Source: Malaya genurostris (Eukaryota; Arthropoda; Insecta; Diptera; Culicidae). From it: a stretch of 64,000 nucleotides of DNA. The DNA lies in the NCBI RefSeq assembly GCF_030247185.1, contig NC_080571.1, forward strand, positions 45,011,502 through 45,075,501. Reading direction: 5' to 3'. Below the pieces are notes generated by a model, which was not told where the DNA came from, made no database searches, and was given only the letters and a program-made list of their open reading frames with translations. The stretch's first letter is position 1. Each line of letters opens with the position of its first letter. The position numbers were made by a program, and so were the translations under genes. Of this stretch, positions 21,797 through 33,440 are shown one piece after another.

Positions 21797-23557
21797 GAAC
21801 GGCCGCGTATATCAGTTTTAAATTTGACAGTAGAACTGTTTCAATAAATACAACTAAAACGGCTTGCTGGAGATGCGTTTGTTCTAGTTTCAGTTCTGTT
21901 ATAGATCTCGCATATAAAACTTCCAGCTGCTGAATTTGCTCAAAGGCACATGTATAAAACTAAATATCTTAAAAATATCTTGTTTGGCAAGCACTGTGTT
22001 CTCGTGGGTTAAAATCTTGAGCATTAAAATATAAAGAAAACAATAGAAGTAACCAACGTATACTGGCGAAACCGTTCAAAGCAAATCAAATTTTACGCAT
22101 ATCATTCCGATATTGTTCCACTAATTCCTCTAACTACGAAAGTACACAACGCACCGCAGTCCCAAATATAATCGGCGAAGCGACCTTGTCAGGTTGCGTA
22201 ATTCCCACTTTTAGAAGGATCAATACCGTATTAGGATCTCCGGAGGAAGCGGTCAAATGAAGAGCGGGGCTAGTCAACAAACGGAACAGGTTCTCAAGAG
22301 CATCCAAAGAGTCATGCAAAAGTTCGCCCGTTTTTGTCACAGTGACGCGTTTTGCGCTATCCGAGATACTGTTTGGATTGGTCATTAGCGCCTGTGTCAA
22401 TCACCGCTCGACAGTTTGGGCAAACCGCACGAATGGAAAGACGCAAATGACAATTTGGCATCACCTCGGATGGGAAGATAGTCGGGCAGGTGCGGTACTG
22501 TGAGTTCTCTATATTTTTTTCCGACTATGAGTCATTCCATGCGGGGAATAAGTTCTCACGCAGTCTCGTTGATCATTTATTTGAAGAATTACCCTTGGAA
22601 GACAGGCGTTTTGTTTTCACAACCTGTTTGGGTTAAGCAGCTTCTTAGTTTTCAACGGCTGAGAACTGGAACGCTCACGTTACGTAGCGACCTTGACTTG
22701 ATCCTCGTCCAGCTTCTCGTTTCAGACAGGATGATGCTATCTGAACTTGTCATTGCTGGTTGGATTTAGTTTCAGCCGATGTGCGATGAGCAGTGAATTG
22801 CCGGTGCCAATTCAGTATCATCATCATCGTTCGTTCGTTGGTTGGTTGGTACGGACTAAACGATCGCGAAGATGATTCGCACGCATCAGTGGAGAGTGAA
22901 GTGATGCCAGTTGGGATGCAAAGGGTGGGTAGACGGCGTTTTTTTTTGGCACTTGACGAGCGACCTTGAAAAATTTGCGCGCTACGTTTCCGCCTACCAC
23001 ACTCGGACTGGACGGTCGGAGGAATTGGTTGATTTATTCGACATTGATCCGAGATCTGGAACTCGCTCAAGAGGAACGTGGATGCTTGTCATGTTGGCCT
23101 TGGTATTAAATTGCACGAAATATAAAAAGGGGTCATGAGTGCGAGTCTGTATTCAGAAGATTACTACTTTTGCCTTGTTGCAGTTTGGACGGAATTTTCA
23201 GGGGCGGCTTACATGATAGTGTAACGAAACTGTAAATACAGGATGGATCAATTGGCAATCAATAAAGTAAGATTTAACGACAGCTAACTGGAAACTAATA
23301 CGTTGAGTTGTCGGATATAGCAAGTTTTTCGAATTCAAAACTGCAAATTCATTTTATGTCAAAGAAGTTATACTTTTTGGAAGCGGCGAACTAAAAAATT
23401 AATTTCAGACAACTACTTCCCAAATCCGACGTGATCGAGTTAAACAATCGCGCAGTCGTAAAAATTGGCCTAACTATTTCCGTTCGAGGCAAACTATCGA
23501 TCGGCAGAATCATAGCAAGCGAACCAAAGGTTGTGTTAGAAGCATACATCAAATTAA
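21797..23557. other. Non-coding block, weak protein-like frames and a TATA motif
   Basis: This 1.7 kb block lacks the usual repeat families. A minus-strand open frame at 22134-22400 (88 codons) is fairly polar and helical but is preceded by TGA and followed, after TAG, by LEELVEQYRNDMRKI in the same frame. It may be a broken exon or transposon ORF, and I do not recognise it. At 23118-23125 ATATAAAAAGG lies about 30 bases upstream of TATTCAGAAG, a plausible TATA-initiator spacing, though no transcript can be assigned. TCGTTCGTTCGTTGGTTGGTTGG near 22828 is a short tetranucleotide run. Confidence 0.35.
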
Positions 23558-23830
23558 TGTCGTTTTCGTTTTTAAATTGCACTACACTGGTGTAGCGAAA
23601 GCTGCACTGAAACCGTTCGTTTTTACCAATTGCACTACACCAGTGCTACACTTTTTCTGCACCGATGCCACTGGTGTAGCACTCATCAAAAGTTTGGTGT
23701 AGCTCTGTGCAATGGAATCGTTTATTGTAGTCAATGGTTACTGTTTATGTTTTCGTCATTTTTGTTCGTTTATTCATGCCTCAGTGTAGCACTGCACCGA
23801 TGTAGTGCAAATTAAAAACGAAAACGCCAT
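23558..23830. mobile_element. MITE family D with GTGTAGCACTG-type subrepeats
   Basis: A 273-bp element bounded by ATGTCGTTTTCGTTTTTAAA and, at the other end, AATTAAAAACGAAAACGCCAT, which are inverted repeats. Inside, variants of TGCACTACACTGGTGTAG and TGTAGCACTGCACC occur at least five times in both directions. Such subterminal motifs are typical of transposase binding sites in MITEs. It has no coding capacity. Confidence 0.75.
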
Positions 23831-24489
23831 AAGCTAGATTCGCCACTGTACGGTGACACTGACAGCGTTTCAAGTGAGAAACGGGTGTACTTTTTTCCAT
23901 TGGCTACTGTGGTTGTGTTAAATGCACAGGAAACTTTAGACATGCATTTTAGAAGTATTTACGCGCCCATTCTATACCAGACGGCGCTTTTGGTGTCACG
24001 GGCTGGTCAATTTCCTATTACTATTACATTACTATTACACTGGTGAATCTAGATTTATTTTGTTTATGCTAATGGGCAGCTTCTCGAGTAAAGGTTTTAT
24101 AAAACCATTGCAGTTCGCAGTAGACGTGAGCGGTGGTCGTGGAAAATTTTCGCTTTCGTCAAAGTTTTCCGGGAATTAATTTAAATTCGTTTATATAGAA
24201 AATTTACGTTTAAACTGAGATTTTATTATATACTTGCTGACCCGTTGAACTTCGTCTCTTCTGAAATTATTTGTTAGCATTTTGTTTTTACACAGCGCAG
24301 AATAGTCAAACGTTAATGTTTCTTTCCATTATTTTACTGATTACTTGGCATACAATAAAGGAATTACATCAAATTCCTATTCAAAAGATTAATCTCGGTC
24401 TGAAGAAGAAATATCATCAAAAATTATTGTGAACATACTTTTGTTACACAAAAATTAATCAAATGCACCGATCGCCATCTCAGTCTTTA
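23831..24489. other. Non-coding DNA
   Basis: No gene or strong repeat. TATTACTATTACATTACTATTACAC near 24017 is a short imperfect tandem run. Confidence 0.4.
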
Positions 24490-25287
24490 AGGGCTGAGGC
24501 CAGTAGGTCGAGTAAAACCACGTGGCTCGGATGTGCGTATTACATTTCTCTCCATGCTCTCTCGCAAATGTGCAAAATTACTCTCGATGTGGCCGGGTGG
24601 CTAAGAAAGTTTTGATATTTTCGGTTACAAGTTTGACTACATCACATCCAAGAAAGCTGAAATAGCCTTAAGGGCTGAGGCCAGAGTGTTTTAGGGCGTT
24701 TTAAAGGGCTATTTCCACGCTTCAAATCTGATTTTCTCAGAAACGGTGACGAATATCAAAAAACTCAACTGACAATCTCTTAGAAAATTTCAGAATGATT
24801 GTTTGACTTTAGCGGTCGGGAAAGTCTTTTTTCTGAAGGAAGAATTGCATAGCTGAAAACGGCAACTTTCAACTTGTTCATTGAACATCTCGCCTTTGAA
24901 AGCATGGATCAAAAATCTATCCTGACAATGTCTAGATAATTTAATTAAGATGCGATTAGTGCATAAAAACATATATGTTGTCGCGATGAAAATGAAGTGT
25001 AAGTTATTTTTGTGGAGGTAAGTCGATTTCTATGTCGGCGCCATTTTAGTTCCCTGGTAACGTAACGAGATGAGAGAGAAATAAAATCGGCTCAAAAAGG
25101 CTGCCAAACAAGCGGCAGCTTTCTTGGATTTTAAGTGATGTAGTCAAACTTGTAACCGAAAATGTCAAAACTTTCTTGCCACCCGGTAACATCGAGAGTA
25201 ATTTTGCACATTAGCGAGAGAGTATGGAGACAAATGTAATACGCACAGTGAGCCACGTGGTTTTACGCGAACTACTGGCCTCTGAAG
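24490..25287. mobile_element. Inverted-repeat element around family B copy 1
   Basis: Arms of about 170 bases face each other: 24490-24662 and 25116-25287. They share GTAAAACCACGTGGCTC, GTGCGTATTACATTT, TGTGCAAAATTACTCTCGATG and CGGTTACAAGTTTGACTACA. Between them lies a family B segment (from CCTTAAGGGCTGAGGCC at 24666) that also contains GATGCGATTAGTGCATAAAAAC. The arms keep roughly nine in ten positions, so either the element is fairly young or the arms convert each other. No protein is encoded. Confidence 0.7.
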
Positions 25288-25990
25288 TGATAGGTTTTTT
25301 ACTATTTTCCCGTTTCAAATTGAATTTTCTTGAAAACGGTGCAGAATATAGAAAAATCCACCAGACAATGTCTCCGAAATTTAGTTGAGAATATTCTGTG
25401 AAATTTTCAGAATGATTCATTGAGTTTAGCGGTCGTGTTGTATTTTTTTCTGACGGAAGAACTGCTGAAAATTGAATCGCTTCGAAATACATACCTCTAC
25501 TTGTTCATCGAATATCTTGGCTTTTAAGGCTTGTATCATAAATCTACCGTGACAAAGTCTAGATAATTTAGTTTAGATGCGATTAGTACATAAAAACATA
25601 TATGTTATCGCGATAAAAATAAAGTCTTGTATATTTTTGTGAAGTCAGTTTCAATGCATCCGCCTTTTTTGCTTTGGTTTCCTGATAGCATTCTGAAAAA
25701 GGAGAGAGAAATAAAATTGGCTCGACAAGGCTGTCAAACACACAGACATTCAATCTTTGTAAAAGTTGAATATTTTTTCATTGTTCATTGGAATCCATGT
25801 AATGTCCAACCCATACGATAGATTAATGTGATAAAATTTCTCATCAAAATAATAAAATGTATGCTGACAACCCGGTACAGTTTGCTCATATACGAGAGTG
25901 TACAAGAGAAATACGATGCGCAAAGGGAATTGAGCGAGCCACGTGGTCGATTTAAAACTCAACACGCGACCCTCTGTCCTCAGACCTTAA
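25288..25990 (+). repeat. Family B copy 2
   Basis: The right half (about 25500-25990) is closely repeated at 57895-58383, with long identical runs such as AAGTCTAGATAATTTAGTTTAGATGCGAT and CAACCCGGTACAGTTTGCTCATA, and ends CCTCAGACCTTAAG. That end is the inverse of the CTTAAGGGCTGAGG start of copy 1. The 64-codon open frames at 25627 and 25828 also occur at 57957-58408 only because the DNA is repeated. Confidence 0.75.
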
Positions 25991-26739
25991 GTAATGGTTT
26001 CGACACATGGGATGAAGGGTAGAGATGATCAAAATGAGTACTTTAAATTAATTTCTAAAAGCCGCCGTCGCGATTTGCTGTTTGTCATTGCATGTTAAGG
26101 GTTAATTGTAGGCTGGAGAAGTTTGAAAATTTAATGCTAAATGCTTTTAATTATCGGAAAAAAATTGTTTTGAGCAGTGTTCCATAAACTGCTTCACCGC
26201 TAGTCAGGTGATATTGCTTAGTCGTGTTTGATGAATGTTCGTAGCATGGTAATCACAGGATCAATTTTCGATTAAGAAATTTAGCGATATAATGAGATTA
26301 TTAAAAATTGTGTCCACTAACTTTTACATGAATACTGAATTCGTTTAACAATTGTATCAATAGTTGTTTCATTAGTCGAACCATCACATAATTTTGCTTA
26401 GTACTCGATCAACAATTAACCAATGCTGTTTAGTTCGGTCATGAGAATTAATATTAGAAAAAAAATATATGAAAAAATGTGCAATTCTTCTGTTCTAGCG
26501 GAGTTAATATGAGGAGTGATTATACCAGTATTCTTCTTATCGTTCAAGCCAATGCATAAAGCAGTAGATCACACAACTAATGATTTTTACATGCCACGAT
26601 TTCTTCTCCATATATGATATTCACGATTGGTATTTGGTAATTGTTAATCGTTAGAAAAATGGAATGATTTGGCTTAAGCAGCTTACAAAAGCCATGAATG
26701 GCATCCTAAGCAGTTCGTTTTTAAGTAATCCATCCTTGA
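25991..26739. other. AT-rich non-coding DNA
   Basis: No gene, RNA or repeat recognised. Confidence 0.4.
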
Positions 26740-27500
26740 AAATTTACCAAAAGCGGCTGAACGAACAGCATGCGAAACTCTCAAAGAATATATCAACACA
26801 TATAGAAGGAAAAGGATCTAAAAGCAGCATTTGACCGAATAGACCACCGAATACTCTTTCGTAAGATGTCGCGATTAGGTGGTATTCAAAAGTTTATTGA
26901 TTGGTTATGCTCTTACTGATGTGGTAGAGTTTCACGAGTGAAACTAGGCTCGTGCGTTTCATCTCAGTTCACGAGTATGTCAGGAGTACCTCACGGCAGC
27001 AAGATGGGCCAGCTTCCGTTCTCTTTGTTTTTCAATGATGCTGACTGTGTCCGGCTCCAACAGCTCCTCGATACATTTGTTGCTTGGTGCAAAAAATAAT
27101 CTGGTTTATTATCAGCACTGCGAAATGTCAGATCATAACGTTTCACCGAATATACAATCCATTGCATTTTGATTATCGAATTGATGGACAGAGGCTCCAA
27201 AGAGTTGATCATGTTTATGATCTTGGTGTTTTGTTGGAAGCCAAACTTACCTTCAATCTACATCGCTCAACTTTGATTTCAAAAGCGACACGCCATCAGA
27301 TTGTTTGGAAGTTACGGATTAAACGCGTGCAGAAAATATTTGTTCGAAAGATAACTACATGTATAAGAACATTTTCCAGTGTTGAAAATCTATTCGATTT
27401 TAGTGAACCGTTACATAAGTTTATTCAGAAAGTGTTGCGATCGAATATTTTTAACTTGACCGATACATTTATTAAGACTTATTTTATTGACAGATGAATT
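26740..27500 (+). pseudogene. Non-LTR retrotransposon reverse transcriptase relic
   Basis: Three frames together give a decayed reverse transcriptase. Around 26830-26920 reads FDRIDHRILFRKMSRLGG followed by FIDWLCSY. Around 26970-27050 comes SMSGVPHGSKMGQLPFSLFFND, the conserved block before the catalytic box. From about 27050 comes LQQLLDTFVAWCKK, and in the frame open from 27084 FHRIYNPLHFDYRIDG then VYDLGVLLEAKLTFNLHRS, typical of the thumb region after the active site. KRVQKIFVRK (27330-27358) leads into the C-terminal domain. The catalytic YADD-like box is not preserved. Several frameshifts and stops make it non-functional. The same type of element is seen at 10.1 kb and 50.7 kb. Confidence 0.8.
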
Positions 27501-27539
27501 GATGGAATGAATTATAAAATTAGCAATAATTTTGAAAAG

Positions 27540-28000
27540 GTGGTTTATTTAACCTCGTCTCCTACGGTAATTGCCTGCATCTTAGACTTAACATTAAACA
27601 TTAATTTCTGTACAACACTTGCGCCATCTTTCTTAGCCACTTTTATACAAGTCTTTCTTCAAATCCTTGTGCTTTTTGAAAACCTTCCCTAGAGCTTTAC
27701 CTCTATAATCGCCTAGAGTTTCTCTATTGTGCGAAGTTCTGACGAGTTTGGCGGATTTGTCTCCTTCGGTTCAAAACAAATTTTCGTAAAATCAATGGAA
27801 ACGCAACCGACGCTTCTTGAGGTATTCTTTATATATTTATATATTTAATCGTTGATGGTCTGGATTGGTACTGGACTGAAACTACCGGACCTACAGATCG
27901 CCTGCCTCACCAAGTACTTCTTAGCAAATTGTTTGACCTTATTCTTCCGAAACTTCTCTAGAACATTCAAGCAGGACTTGCCGACGAAAAACTCTAGGCC
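27540..28000 (-). pseudogene. DD37E-type transposase fragment
   Basis: The minus strand reads, from high to low coordinates, FVGKSCLNVLEKFRKNKV, AKKYLVRQAICRSGSFSP, then, after a gap, FTKICFEPKETNPPNSSELR followed by TIEKL and KVAKKDGASVVQKLMFNVKSK. These match the middle and C-terminal parts of ITmD37E-like transposases (the AKKYLVWQAI segment, then the PPN..ELRPIEK.WAI block that contains the catalytic Glu). The segment with the second Asp is missing, and a stop replaces Trp after EKL. It is a different copy from the one at 13338-14536. No terminal repeats are visible. Confidence 0.7.
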
Positions 28001-29289
28001 AGTGATGATGATGAGTTTTTAAAATTCTAACCATCATAGAATATAACAAAAAAGCTTCAAAGTTGGGCCCAAAAGTATTTCTATTTAATAGTTATATTAA
28101 ATCATGGCCATACGAACCGTTTCGAGTAATGTTGGTTTATAATCACCGGTTCAGGAAGTAAAGATAGAGCTCACTGTTATGTAGTTAAAACTTCTGACAT
28201 TAAAACTTTTTTCAGCTCGAAAAATTGAGGAAACGTATGCGAGTGGCTGTACGTGTGTACAGAACATAGAGGCGTCCCGGGTTGATGTAAATAGCAAACA
28301 AAGATCAAAATCTATCTAGTCGTGATGTTTATGTGCTGTCATACGATACTTGATATTTTCTTGATATATCACCGAAGGGATCAAGAAATCGGACAATATC
28401 TGTTTAGCATCAAAATAAGTTATTATATCTTTTTATGAGTTTTTCTTATTTCATTAAGTTCAATTGATCCAGCAGTTCTAACAAACTGCATTAGAATCAG
28501 AAAAATGAAAATGCTTATGACATTATTCTATTCTGAATATCAAATTCATCTTCTATAAAGATTTTGTTCTTGCTTTGATATTTCAATTACAGAATTTAAT
28601 ATTATGATTTTATTTTCTCATGCAGACTTTGTTATGATTTTTGATATTTAAACTCTTATTTCAAACTAAATAATATCAATTTCTACTATTAAGATGTTTG
28701 ATTTTAATAATAAAATTAGTGGTTGGTTTGCAAATCAGTGATAAGTGAAAAATTTTCAGTTTTCAAAAGTGGTGGGGAAACGAGGTGCAATTTTTTTATA
28801 AAATTTACTGGTAAATTCATCTAGTTGGCAGACCTTGTTAGTTTTTTTCCTTGGTATTACATTCCTGTAGCGGAATTTGTCGTTTTCCCTTGATGCTGAG
28901 CCTAACCCAGTTTTCATCCTAACTGCCGTTTGTTTGAAGCTAGTTTCGAACCTAGTTTTAACGTTGTTGAACCGAAAATCGAGTCAGTTTCGAACCTGAT
29001 TTTATATCAGGTTTGCTCAGATCCCCGCTGCTAAGTGCGAAATCAACACAGTTTCGTAAAAAGTGTTTGTTTTATGAAACTACCCTGGTTCAGTTTCAGT
29101 TTTCTCAAGCGAAAACCACATAAATTAACTTGACATAACTGTTTACAAATTGAAAATGTTATGGTAGTTAGGTATACCCAAAGAAAGATTTTATTCAAGT
29201 TTTAAAAAAAATAGACAGAATCTTCTAGTGATGTTTTTGGAGACGTTAGTAATATGAGAAAGGCGTAATTACACCGCTAGATGAATTAA
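28001..29289 (-). repeat. Family A copy 5, host of two later insertions
   Basis: The family phrases GATGAGTTTTTAAAATTC, CATACGAACCGTTTCGAG and AAACGAGGTGCAA are followed by GAGAAAGGCGTAATTACACC at 29255, and the tail then runs into TTAA at 29286. A family E MITE sits inside at 28881-29117, and the 4.1 kb TTAA element at 29290-33401 splits the family's usual GGATTAAAACAGG tail. Confidence 0.65.
28881..29117 (+). mobile_element. MITE family E, single complete unit
   Basis: A 237-bp unit from CGTTTTCCCTTGATGCTGAG to CAGTTTTCTCAAGCGAAAACC. It aligns base for base, in opposite sense, with 1049-1292 and in the same sense with 61223-61471. This copy defines the unit length of the family. Confidence 0.75.
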
Positions 29290-30887
29290 CACTCCAAATA
29301 CCAAGCCTCAAAAAAAGTTGGAACGGTAACTTTGAGCTGTTATAGCTCAGCTGTTTTTCAACGAATCTCAATAAATTTTACACCCTCGAATTTTGTGAAG
29401 TTCGTAGATTGATTCCAAAACTTTGTAGCTGACGATTGGCAGGGGAAAACCAATGAAAATTTGATTTTTCCCGTTCCAAGTTTTTTTCACGCGCCTAATA
29501 TGCCCTATCTGCTTTCCAATTTTCTTTCCTTTGGCATAAACGTCGCATAGAAAATATTGAATACTTCAACTTTACCGAGTCATAACTTTGTTGTTAGTCA
29601 ACCGATCTTCAAAATTTGTTCACCATTGGAAAGGTACTACTTCCACAAATACAATGCACTGAAAATAACTAAAAATAGGGTTGTCTACCCAAAGTTATAA
29701 TGAAAACTGTAGATAAATGACCTAAGAAAAGATGAGACTTTTTACTATGATCGTAAATATCTCGAAATTCAAAGCGATGACCTATATATTTTTATACATC
29801 ATTCGATTGCTAAGGATACCAGCTACAATTTTCGCTCAACTACCTTTCCTGCACAATCAAAAGAAAACATTAAACAATCGATGAATTTATAAATATATAT
29901 GAATTTTTCAATTTTTTTCACATGTTTGTATATAACTCAAAAATTAAAGCGATGACATGTACATTTTTTTGATTCAGAATATTGGAATCATTACCAGAAA
30001 CAATTCATTGATGATCAAAATTATATATCCGTTCAAAGAATCTCAAGAAATTTGGTACAAATACAGAGAATTTCTATTATTGGGAAAATTTCGCCAAAAA
30101 AACATATCAAAACTTTGAAATTTTATGACATATATTTTTTTATTATTTTAGTTGGAAACTTATTATGAACAAACTTTACAAAAAAAAACTGAAACTTGGA
30201 TTTCACTGAAAATCTTAAAAATTTTGGTAAATATACCTAAACTCTAAAAATAATAATGTTTTTGTATTGGACAATAGATCTAAACAATTTTTATGCACAA
30301 CCCAAACGGAATTGTTAACTACTAAAATTAGGTTTTTTTGTTTTAGGTTTTCCGTAAAATCTCAGAAAATCGGTAGAAGATCGGAAATTTCAAAATTTCT
30401 GATATATATTGCGTTCCAACGTTTCTGCAAATCAAAGTGAAAATATTGGAATCCGTTTTGATTTCATCTGTTTCAAAGAGACGTAGAATTTGTTTCTATT
30501 AATAAAATAAATTTTGTGACAACACGAAAATTTTAAATTATTTCAATGGCTTTGTACAAAAAGAAATAGAACGTAAATTTATACGAATTCCATATACTAA
30601 CCCATGGCCAAAGAAACCAACTAAAATTTAAAAAAAAAATATTGCTTGATTTTTGTTTTACTAGCAATTAAGAACAAAAAAATATATCTTAAATTTTCCG
30701 CTATCCTAAACGACATCAATTATAATCGATAGAATATTAGAATTTAAATATAACAAACTTAGAATTATTTCGGAATGTATAGAATTCGAAAATTATTTGA
30801 ATTTTCCATTAGTAAACAATTTAGAAAAAGTATAATTCTGAATTTAGCACAAAAATCATACGAAATTAAGTAAAACTTGTTTTTATC

Positions 30888-31068
30888 CACCTAGTTATGT
30901 AATGATGATTTTCTCATATCTCTCTTATTCTCATATAAAAATGTATTCTTCAAACAGTTTTGTTTGATTTTTGAAAAACATGAAAGCTAGTGCATGAACT
31001 AGTGTAACCTACAAATTGAAACAGTTCTCAAATCGGTTAGGCCATCTTTCTCAGTGAAGTGAGTTCCA
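30888..31068 (+). repeat. Family A fragment inside the TTAA element
   Basis: The phrase TTTTTATCCACCTAGTTATG then ATGATTTTCTCATAT is the family A opening, followed by about 150 bases of decayed family sequence. It is part of the cargo between the inverted arms. Confidence 0.6.
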
Positions 31069-31560
31069 CTATTTCAGGTACTTGTGAAACTGGAATCGCC
31101 TCGAATATTGGCTTTGCAGCAGCCTTTGCGATTAGCAACCAATCTATTCGCAGCTTAAAGTTGTCTTCGTCTCGAAAAACAACCTCTTCGTTTGAATGCT
31201 TTTTACTGAATGAAACCCTGCACCTATGTTATCAGAACTAATTGGCTCAAGTGGCATGTTCCCCTGGTTATTTGGAGATTCGTTCCTTGCGTGGCTTCTC
31301 ATCAACTTCCTGATGGGAAGGGAAGGATAAAAGGAACATGGAAGGGAATTGAGAATTGGGTGAGGTGGGAAAACAGCACAAAACATAAAGAAATAAGTCG
31401 TCCTGCATCCCCGAAAGGATGCTGAACGATCTGCAGGTGCCAAAATGCACGGTTGATAGAACCTCCAACCACCGAGAGGCGTTAGAGATTTTACAAAAGC
31501 GACACCATTCTGCATTCCCCGAAGAATGCAGAAAAATTTGTTCCCGAATATGCACTTGAA
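31069..31560. other. GC-richer cargo segment, unclassified
   Basis: Between the arms, this roughly 490-bp segment is clearly less AT-rich than its surroundings. It has overlapping open frames on both strands (123 and 95 codons minus, 71 codons plus) and a short direct or inverted theme GCATTCCCCGAAGAATGC at 31511-31528, which is itself self-complementary. I find no protein domain in any frame. It may be part of another transposon captured by the element. Confidence 0.4.
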
Positions 31561-32269
31561 TTAATTTGACACTTTAGAAGACAAAAATACCTTATATAGC
31601 TAACAAATGACTGATACGAATATTTTTCAATGAAAAAATCCAATGTATGAACATAATTTAAAAAATTTTTAAAAAATATCTCCTCCGCCTTTTTTTTTAT
31701 AAACATGCTCGAAAATATTTTGTGTCAAATACAAGAAACGGATTTTTTTTCGTTTGCCTCAATGTTAGATATAGCAGTTTAAAAATAACCTGTTTTTTAA
31801 CTAGTTTTGCTCATAACTTCGGTTCAGAAAACGCTACCTGAATACGCCAGTCATTAAAAAATTGGTTTTAACAAACTCTAAAAGATGTTCAAAGATACCT
31901 ATACGAAAAGAGAAAAATATAAATGCTAGAGCAAAAAATCTGATTTTTTGAGGAACACCCTAAGTTGCTCTTTAAAAATAGCTGTAACACTAAAACCGTT
32001 GCAGATACTGCTATGATGTCCTAAGCAAAGCTGCTCGATATAAGTTTATCTACAGTTTTGCCGAAAAATGCAGACCTCTATCTCAATACATCCGGAAAAT
32101 AAGTTTTGGATCACCTTAATAATAAGTGCCACCCTAATACCATGTACATCGACATATGGTTTATCTTCACTGATCATTTGTTTTGAAGACATCATAGCTC
32201 TAAAGTATAAGGATAAGCCACAAATGTTTTTGTCCCCCTAAATTGTGGATCCGGACCACTGTGCAATGC
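31561..32269. other. AT-rich cargo of the TTAA element
   Basis: No gene recognised. Phrases such as CTGTAACACTAAAACCGTTGCAGATAC resemble low-complexity mosquito repeat DNA, but no second copy lies in this window. Confidence 0.35.
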
Positions 32270-33440
32270 AATTTAACTCGGAAGTTTAAAAAATTTCCGA
32301 TCTTTTATCTATTTTTTGAGATTCTACGGCAAACCTACAACAAAACCAGAATTTTAGTAGTTATCAAATGCGTTTGTGTTGTGCATAAAAATTGTTTAGA
32401 TCGTTTGTCCAATACAAAAATATTTTAAGAGTTTTAGGTTATTTACTAAAAATTTTAAAATTTTCAGTGAAATCCAAGTTTCAGTTTTTTTTCGTAAATT
32501 TTGTTTATAATAAATTTCCAACTAAAATAATAAAAAAATATATGTCATAAAATTTAAAAGTTTTGATTTCATGTTGTTTGGCAAAATTTTCCCAATAACA
32601 CAAATTCTTTGTATTTGTACCAAATTTCTTGAGATTCTTTGAACGGATATATAATTTTGATCATCAATACATTGTTTCTGGTAATGATTCCAATATTTTG
32701 AATCAAAAAAATGTACATGTCATCGCTTAATTTTTGAGTTATATACAAACATGTGAAAACAATTGAAAAATTCATATATATATTTATAAACTCATCGATT
32801 GTTTAATGTTTTCTTTTGATTGTGCAGGAAAGGTAGTTGAGCGAAAATTGTAGCTGGTATCACTAGCAATCGAATGATGTATAAAAATATATAGGTCATC
32901 GCTTTGAATTTCGAGATATTTACGATCATAGTAAAAAGTCTCATCATTTCTTAGGTCATCTATCTACAGTTTTCATTATAACTTTGGGTAGATAACCCTA
33001 TTTTTCGTTTTTTCAGTGCATTTTATTTCTGGAAGTATTACCTTTCCAATGGTGAACAAATTTTGAAGATCGGTTGACTAACAACAAAGTTATGACTCGG
33101 TAAAGTTGAAGTTCTCAATATCCGATTCGCGATGCAGGTGCCGCATGAATGCAGATAGGGCACGTTTTGAGCTCGAAAAAAAACTTGGAATGGGAAAAAT
33201 CTGATTTTCATTAGTTTTTCCTAAAAGATTGCCAATAATGATATACTTAAAATATTCTACAAACTTCACAAAATTCGAGGGTGAAAAATTTATCGAAATT
33301 GGTCAAGTAACAACTGAGCTATGGTAGCTCAAAGTTACCGTTCCAACTTTTTTTGAGGCTTGGTGCTTCGCGTAACTTTTTTAGGGTTGGTATTAGGAGT
33401 GTTAAAACAGGTTTTTTTTTGAAAAAGTCAGTTTCTCCAA

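Larger units (their letters stand above)
29290..33401. mobile_element. 4.1 kb TTAA-flanked element with long inverted arms
   Basis: The element starts CACTCCAAATACCAAGCC and ends TTGGTATTAGGAGTG, with TTAA directly outside at 29286-29289 and 33402-33405. Left arm 29290-30385 and right arm about 32270-33401 are inverted copies. Shared phrases include AAGTTGGAACGGTAACTTTGA, ATATATCCGTTCAAAGAATC, AGTTGGAAACTTATTATGAAC and CTTGAGATTCTTTG. The 1.9 kb centre has no recognisable transposase. TTAA target use is a hallmark of piggyBac-like elements and their MITEs, but the arms are far longer than usual, as in foldback elements. The insertion split the tail of a family A copy and left both pieces readable. 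Confidence 0.8.

Noticed and set aside
22134..22400. Minus-strand 88-codon frame with a protein-like composition
   Set aside because: Preceded by TGA and followed by TAG, with no splice sites and no domain that I recognise. Described within the block entry but not called as a gene.
31144..31515. Minus-strand 123-codon open frame inside the TTAA element as a possible transposase
   Set aside because: No piggyBac or other transposase motif, no acidic catalytic pattern, and competing frames of similar length on both strands.
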